Below are positions 12,830 through 13,792 of a DNA stretch of 13,792 bases, in pieces. How positions within the stretch are numbered: position 1 is the stretch's first letter; each line of letters starts with the position of its first letter. Made by a program: the position numbers and the translations under genes. The DNA is taken from assembly GCA_902158735.1 (NCBI GenBank), contig CABGHG010000031.1, positions 1-13,792 of the forward strand, read 5' to 3'. Origin of the DNA: Candidatus Methanolliviera sp. GoM_oil (lineage in GTDB: Archaea; Halobacteriota; Methanoliparia; Methanoliparales; Methanoliparaceae). The notes below the pieces were generated by a model. It had not been told where the DNA came from. It saw only the letters and a program-made list of their open reading frames with translations, and searched no databases.

Positions 12830-13792
12830 ATGCCTGTGATATCGCTTGGATATGAAGATTTAGAGGAACTGGTGGGAGTCTCAAAAGAGGAGGTACTAAC
12901 TAAGATACCGATGATCGGGGCAGACATAGAGAGGGTGGAAGAAGATCATGTCGATGTGGAGTTCTTTCCAAATAGACCAGATTTATACTCTGTCGAGGGT
13001 GTTGCGAGGGCTTTGAGGGGGTTTCTATCGATCGAGGAGGGGGCAAGATATTACAGCGTCAAGGAATCGAAGATAGATCTCACCGTAAAGGACGCCGTTC
13101 TCCCGATACGTCCTCATATTGCATCGGCGGTCGTGAAAGGTATCAACTTTTCCGGTGCCTTAATAGAATCGCTGATGAATCTGCAGGAACACCTCCATGG
13201 AAGTTTAGGAAGAGATAGAAGAAAAATCTCGATTGGAGTTCACGATCTTTCTAAGATAGAACCTCCCTTCACATATACAGCGGTCTCTCCAGATTTCAGT
13301 TTTGTACCACTCGATCTCGATGAAGAGATGACGATGGAGGAGATCTTAACACGACACCCGAAAGGTGTCAAATACAGAAAAATTCTCGAAGATTTTGATT
13401 TGTATCCTATCATCTTCGATGCAAAGGATAGAGTGGTTTCCTTTCCACCCATAATAAACGCAGAATTGACGAGGGTGACGGAAAAAACCGAAGATCTATT
13501 TATCGACGTTACCGGAACAGAACCAATAGTTTTTAAGGCATTAAACATCGTAGTGTCTTCTCTTTCGGAGAGAGGAGGGGAGATATATTCTGTAAGGATC
13601 GGTAGAGGTTCCAAAGAGAGAATTGTATCTCCAGATCTATCTTATGAAGAGATGGATATAGAACTATCAGAATTTAGATCCCTCATCGGCGAAGACCTGA
13701 CGCAGTCAAATGTGATAGAATCGCTCAGAAAGATGAGATACGATGCAGATCTAAAGAAAGAGGATAAGGTACGGGTTAAAATTCCACCTTAC
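12830..13792 (+). CDS. pheT: Phenylalanyl-tRNA synthetase beta subunit, 5' part (runs off the window)
   Basis: The frame starts with ATG directly after the pheS stop (12827-12829) and stays open for 321 codons to the window edge. Archaeal-type PheT features are 'MPVISLGYEDLEELVG' at the start and 'VDVEFFPNRPDLYSVEGVARALRGFL' (about residues 43-68), a conserved part of the N-terminal core. The B3/B4-type region follows: 'SIGVHDLSKIEPPFTY' (about 136-151), 'LYPIIFDAKDRVVSFPPIINAELTRVT' (about 189-215) and 'TEDLFIDVTGTE' (about 218-229). The beta subunit provides tRNA binding and editing of mischarged Tyr-tRNA-Phe. The C-terminal catalytic-like domain lies outside the window. Confidence 0.95.
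   Translation, partial: MPVISLGYEDLEELVGVSKEEVLTKIPMIGADIERVEEDHVDVEFFPNRPDLYSVEGVARALRGFLSIEEGARYYSVKESKIDLTVKDAVLPIRPHIASAVVKGINFSGALIESLMNLQEHLHGSLGRDRRKISIGVHDLSKIEPPFTYTAVSPDFSFVPLDLDEEMTMEEILTRHPKGVKYRKILEDFDLYPIIFDAKDRVVSFPPIINAELTRVTEKTEDLFIDVTGTEPIVFKALNIVVSSLSERGGEIYSVRIGRGSKERIVSPDLSYEEMDIELSEFRSLIGEDLTQSNVIESLRKMRYDADLKKEDKVRVKIPPY

Noticed and set aside
13240..13614. Minus-strand open frame of 124 codons at the right end
   Set aside because: The plus strand here encodes recognisable PheT, which is open to the window edge; the minus frame is a shadow.

Overview
The window looks like euryarchaeal DNA. It has methanogenesis-marker genes, archaeal TrpRS and PheRS genes, TATA boxes placed for leaderless or short-leader transcripts, and AT-rich terminators. 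The central feature is a full set of methyl-coenzyme M reductase (MCR) subunit genes in the order B-G-A on the minus strand, without mcrC or mcrD. The subunits are clearly homologous to MCR and keep the cofactor F430 ligand, the thioglycine glycine and the CoM sulfonate arginine. They differ in the substrate pocket, at two modification sites and at some coenzyme B contacts. This is the pattern of divergent alkyl-coenzyme M reductases (ACR) that activate multi-carbon alkanes in uncultured archaea such as Ca. Syntrophoarchaeum and relatives. The organism is therefore inferred to be an anaerobic alkane-oxidising archaeon; I cannot name the species or the substrate.

Layout. Bases 2-795 (+) hold the last codons of a probable FAD-linked oxidase and an SCP2-type lipid-carrier protein. 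A hairpin flanked by T-runs on both strands separates these from a convergent protein with a degenerate SCP2-like C-terminus (828-1643, -). A 39-bp divergent promoter region leads into mmp8 and mmp3 (1683-4015, +), which overlap by ATGA. On the minus strand follow a small protein resembling methanogenesis marker 17 (4024-4377), a V4R 'hydrocarbon-binding' domain protein (4406-4984) and a third SCP2-like protein (5062-5532). The last has an exact 18-bp direct repeat (period 19) directly upstream of its TATA box. The reductase operon occupies 5678-9767 (-), with 4-bp overlaps between its genes. After a divergent intergenic region, housekeeping genes trpS, pheS and the 5' part of pheT run to the right end (10014-13792, +).

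Working model (inference). Around the reductase sit MCR maturation or activation marker proteins (mmp8, mmp3, mmp17-like) and four small proteins from families that bind hydrophobic ligands (three SCP2-like, one V4R). This suggests a local module in which hydrophobic substrates or products, such as alkanes, alkyl-CoM or acyl/lipid species, are sensed, carried or shielded next to an alkyl-CoM reductase. The three SCP2-like proteins differ so much in length and sequence that they are unlikely to be recent duplicates. No mobile element, CRISPR array, tRNA or rRNA was seen, and no stretch longer than 300 bases lacks a gene. The longest gene-free stretch is 9768-10013.
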